Part shown: positions 61,862-64,000 of the stretch, piece after piece
Layout: each line of letters opens with the position of its first letter
Position numbering within the stretch: the first letter of the stretch is position 1
DNA from: JAXHUH01 sp034211175
GTDB lineage: Bacteria > Actinomycetota > Acidimicrobiia > Acidimicrobiales > CAIXPF01
Assembly: GCA_034211175.1 (NCBI GenBank)
Contig: JAXHUH010000014.1
Location: forward strand, 33,706 to 97,705
DNA length: 64,000 nt
Direction of reading: 5' to 3'
Translations under genes and position numbers: made by a program
Notes under the pieces: model-generated
Told to the model about the DNA's origin: nothing
What the model saw: only the letters and a program-made list of their open reading frames with translations
Database searches by the model: none

Positions 61862-62817
61862 GACCCGCTCCCGGGCGCCCGGGCCCCGTGGTGCACCCCG
61901 CGCTCCGGCGAGGGCGCACCGTCGGCGGGCGGTACGCCCGCCCCGGCGACGTCTGCACCGTTGTTGGAATCCGCACCGTTGGTGTCTGCACGGTCGGGGT
62001 GGGCGCCGTCGGGGTCTGCGCCGTTGGCGTCTGCACCGTCCGCGCCGGCGGGCAGCAGCGCCTCCAGCTCGTCGGCGACCGCGTCGAGGTAGCTGTCCAC
62101 GTTCCAGCCGACGGACCAGCCACCGACGCGGATCTCGAGGCCACACACGAGCTCGGGGTCGCACCCCAGCTCGACGTCGGGCGGCGCACAGTCGAGCCGA
62201 TCGCAGACCAGCGAGGTCACGCGGGCGGCGAGGTCGTCGTCGAGCGGCGCCGACGTGCGGATCGTGACCGGGCCCCCGCCGCTGGCCAGCTCGTCGACCA
62301 GCGGCGCGAGGCGCTGGCGGTCCTCGTCGAGGCGGCGCACGGCCACCCGCACGAGCAGGGTCTCCAGCTGCGCGTCGGCCAGGTCGGCCAGCGCCCGGCG
62401 GCTGATGGCGCACACCTGCTCGCCGGTCCGGCGGCGAACCTCCTCGAGCACGTGGGCCCGGTCGCGGCGCAGCGCGTCCTCCCAGCCACGCCGCAGCTCG
62501 TCCACGTCGGCGCGCGCCTGCGCCACCAGCTCGGCCCGCCGCTCGGCGGCCGCGACGTCCGCCGCGTCGAGCCGGCGCTGCCGCTCGTCGTCGAGCGCAC
62601 GTCGCTCCACCCGGTACGCCTCGGCCTCGGCCCGGGCGTCCTCCTCGCGCGTCGCCGCGTCGGTCAGCCGCTCGGCGATGGCCGCCTCCCGGCGGTCCAT
62701 GGCGGCAACGACGCGGTCGAACAGCACCAGCTTCAGGACGACCACGAGCACGAGGAAGTTCACGACCTGGGCGGCGACGGTGAACCCGTCGATCAGCACG
62801 GCGCCGTCCCCCCGCAT
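61858..62817 (-). CDS. atpF: N-type ATP synthase b subunit with long C-terminal part
   Basis: The 319-residue protein begins with the b-subunit membrane helix (VVNFLVLVVVLKLVLFDRVV) and a long charged helix from about 35 to 140. The following part (ISRRALADLADAQLETLLVR and GLEIRVGGWSVGWNVDSYLD) resembles a delta-like connecting region, in line with N-ATPases lacking a separate delta gene. The last 65 residues are low-complexity GAD/PDG-type repeats, atypical for b. It couples F1 to Fo as the stator. It overlaps atpA by 4 bases. Confidence 0.85.
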   Translation of the reverse strand: MRGDGAVLIDGFTVAAQVVNFLVLVVVLKLVLFDRVVAAMDRREAAIAERLTDAATREEDARAEAEAYRVERRALDDERQRRLDAADVAAAERRAELVAQARADVDELRRGWEDALRRDRAHVLEEVRRRTGEQVCAISRRALADLADAQLETLLVRVAVRRLDEDRQRLAPLVDELASGGGPVTIRTSAPLDDDLAARVTSLVCDRLDCAPPDVELGCDPELVCGLEIRVGGWSVGWNVDSYLDAVADELEALLPAGADGADANGADPDGAHPDRADTNGADSNNGADVAGAGVPPADGAPSPERGVHHGARAPGSGS

Positions 62818-62861
62818 CCCCGACGCGCCACGCGGCGGTCGATGGTCATCGCAGCTCCACC

Positions 62862-63125
62862 TCAGGTCAGTTCGTTCCAGAACGGGTTGGCGAACAGCAC
62901 GATCAGCGCGACGACGAGGCAGTAGATCGCGGTCGACTCGATGAGCGCGAGGCTGACGAACAGGGTCCTCGTCACCGTGTTGGCCTCGTCCGGCTGCTGT
63001 GCGATGGCGCGCAGCGCCTCGGCGACGGCCCTCGCCTCACCGAGCGCCGGGCCGATCGAGCCGATCGCGATCGTCAGGCCCGCCGTCGCGATCGACACCA
63101 TGGCGATCGCTTGCTGGGCATCCAT
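62862..63125 (-). CDS. atpE: N-type ATP synthase c subunit
   Basis: The 87-residue protein has two helices forming the rotor ring. The ion site is E63-S64-T65 with Y68 in helix 2 (LALIESTAIYCLVV), the Na+-type signature, while helix 1 has a second acid, E30 in GPALGEARAVAE, as in N-ATPase c subunits, which are usually larger-ring and reported as Na+- or H+-coupled depending on species. Its ATG shares one base with the atpB stop. The ion used cannot be settled from sequence. Confidence 0.93.
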   Translation of the reverse strand: MDAQQAIAMVSIATAGLTIAIGSIGPALGEARAVAEALRAIAQQPDEANTVTRTLFVSLALIESTAIYCLVVALIVLFANPFWNELT

Positions 63126-63868
63126 CAGGACTCCTCTCGTGTCGACGCGTCCGCACCCGCCGCCCGGCCGACGCCGGCCCCTTCGGCGGCGGTGTCGTCG
63201 GCGCGGGTGCCGGACGCGATGTAGACCATCGCCAGGACGGCGAAGATGTAGGCCTGGATCAGGCCGGTGACCAGGCCGAGCACGCTCAGCACCGCCGGGA
63301 ACAGCAACGGTGCGACGGCGAGCAGGATGGCCACGATCTTGGTGCTGCTCAGGACGTTGCCGAAGAGGCGCACGGCGAGCGCCAACGTGCGGGTGAGCTC
63401 GCCGATCACGTTGAACGGCAGCATGAAGAAGGTCGGCCGCACGTACTGGCGCAGGTAGGCACGCAACCCGGTCGCGGCGATCCCGTAGATGGGAACCGCC
63501 ACGAACACGCAGAGGGCGAGCGCGGCGGTCGTGGAGAGCGACGCGGTGGGCGCCTCGAAGCCGGGCACGATCGTGAGCGTGTTCGAGAGCGCGATGAACA
63601 GGAAGAGCGTGCCCACGAACGGCAGGTAGCGGCCGGGGCGATCACCGCTGATCTCGACGATCTGGCGGCGCACGTAGTCGACGCAGACCTCGAGGGCGTT
63701 CTGCCAGCGCGACATCTGTGGGCCGGTGCTGAGCCGCCGGGTGACGAGCCACGAGCCGACCCCGAGGACGGCCATCACGAGCCACGTGAAGGCGATCGTC
63801 GCGTTGATCGCGCCCCAGCCCCAGTCGAGCAGCACCACCTCGTCCGGCGTGAGACGGGTCAGGTCCAC
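63125..63868 (-). CDS. atpB: N-type ATP synthase a subunit
   Basis: The 247-residue protein is the membrane stator half-channel. About five or six helices are visible, including LFLFIALSNTLTIVPGFEAP and AVLSVLGLVTGLIQAYIFAV. The essential Arg is in LALAVRLFGNVLSS. GTG 63868 overlaps the upstream atpR-like frame by 10 bases. The hydrophilic C-terminal tail of about 30 residues is unusual for a subunits. With atpE it forms the ion path. Confidence 0.9.
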   Translation of the reverse strand: MDLTRLTPDEVVLLDWGWGAINATIAFTWLVMAVLGVGSWLVTRRLSTGPQMSRWQNALEVCVDYVRRQIVEISGDRPGRYLPFVGTLFLFIALSNTLTIVPGFEAPTASLSTTAALALCVFVAVPIYGIAATGLRAYLRQYVRPTFFMLPFNVIGELTRTLALAVRLFGNVLSSTKIVAILLAVAPLLFPAVLSVLGLVTGLIQAYIFAVLAMVYIASGTRADDTAAEGAGVGRAAGADASTREES

Positions 63869-64000
63869 GACCGGCCCTCCTCACGAGCTGCGGCCGGCTC
63901 GGGTCCGCCGAGGGCGCGGCGGACCAGCACCACTCGGGCGGCCAGCAGACCACCGAGGCCGCCGAGCAGCGCGACCCCGCCGACGGCGACGAGCCCGAGG
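63859..64000 (-). CDS. atpR: probable AtpR, C-terminal part only
   Basis: The frame is open to the window edge. About 46 residues are seen: a hydrophobic helix (LGLVAVGGVALLGGLGGLLA) followed by ARVVLVRRALGG and a polar tail ending REEGRSWT. In N-ATPase operons (order atpDCQRBEFAG) the gene before atpB is atpR, a small membrane protein that fits here. Assignment rests on position and hydrophobicity; AtpQ or another membrane protein is possible. Confidence 0.5.
   Translation of the reverse strand, partial: LGLVAVGGVALLGGLGGLLAARVVLVRRALGGPEPAAAREEGRSWT

Noticed and set aside
1..64000. CRISPR arrays, tRNA or rRNA genes, insertion sequences and prophage genes
   Set aside because: None seen by eye: no regularly spaced repeat-spacer array, no convincing cloverleaf, no transposase or integrase frame.

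Overview
The window is very GC-rich (roughly 70% or more). Reading frames are dense, GTG and TTG starts are common, Shine-Dalgarno sites are often weak, and TANNNT boxes sit a few bases before start codons. F420/FMN-type LLM oxidoreductase, PadR, twin-arginine lipoproteins and many short actinobacterial families point to an actinobacterium. The mix of genes and the N-type ATPase fit a class such as Acidimicrobiia, but the sequence alone does not prove it. A run of 10 Ns at 16257-16266 shows this is a draft scaffold.

Layout. 1-6.9 kb: small-molecule enzymes (hydrolase, acetyltransferase, flavin reductase, LLM oxidoreductase, amidohydrolase, MDR reductase, a frameshifted M20D amidohydrolase). 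6.9-8.9 kb: PadR / HAAS-ABC ATPase / permease operon with a clear operator. 9.3-12.3 kb: a decayed Ca/Na exchanger, then a four-gene run ending in a 2-phosphoglycerate-kinase-like protein and a HAD protein. 12.3-15.8 kb: palindromic tandem repeats, anti-sigma and sigma genes, and a secreted CSLREA/beta-helix protein. 16-19.6 kb: amino acid/amine permease (broken by the gap) and copper amine oxidase. 19.9-26.9 kb: lipoprotein, LuxR regulator, metallophosphatase, hydrolase, CoA ligase, methyltransferase. 26.9-31.4 kb: a 1500-residue GH38 mannosidase-like enzyme.

31.9-39.7 kb looks like one catabolic region: an NMT1/SsuABC-like transporter with a fused two-domain permease, a SnoaL-like protein, a cupin regulator, and a translationally coupled dioxygenase beta-alpha-PhyH operon. 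Similar operator-like sequences lie ahead of the transporter and the dioxygenase. 40-46 kb: lipoproteins, M20 peptidase, molybdopterin oxidoreductase. 46-51.3 kb: a divergent diadenylate-cyclase-like protein, then an adenylation protein coupled to a membrane flavoreductase-like protein and an enoyl-CoA hydratase, which resembles the fungal TmpL architecture split into separate genes. 51.4-59.4 kb: methyltransferase, folP-folE, phosphoribosyltransferase, unknown membrane proteins, type III glutamine-synthetase-like enzyme, lipoprotein, argG. 59.4-64 kb: an N-type (atpR)BEFAG ATPase operon running off the window end.

A recurrent non-coding theme is perfect GC-rich inverted repeats without U tracts just past stop codons, and short hairpins that include both stop codons of convergent genes. 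A palindromic repeat family with a changing but always self-complementary stem sits at two convergent junctions (5606-5664 and 12294-12494).
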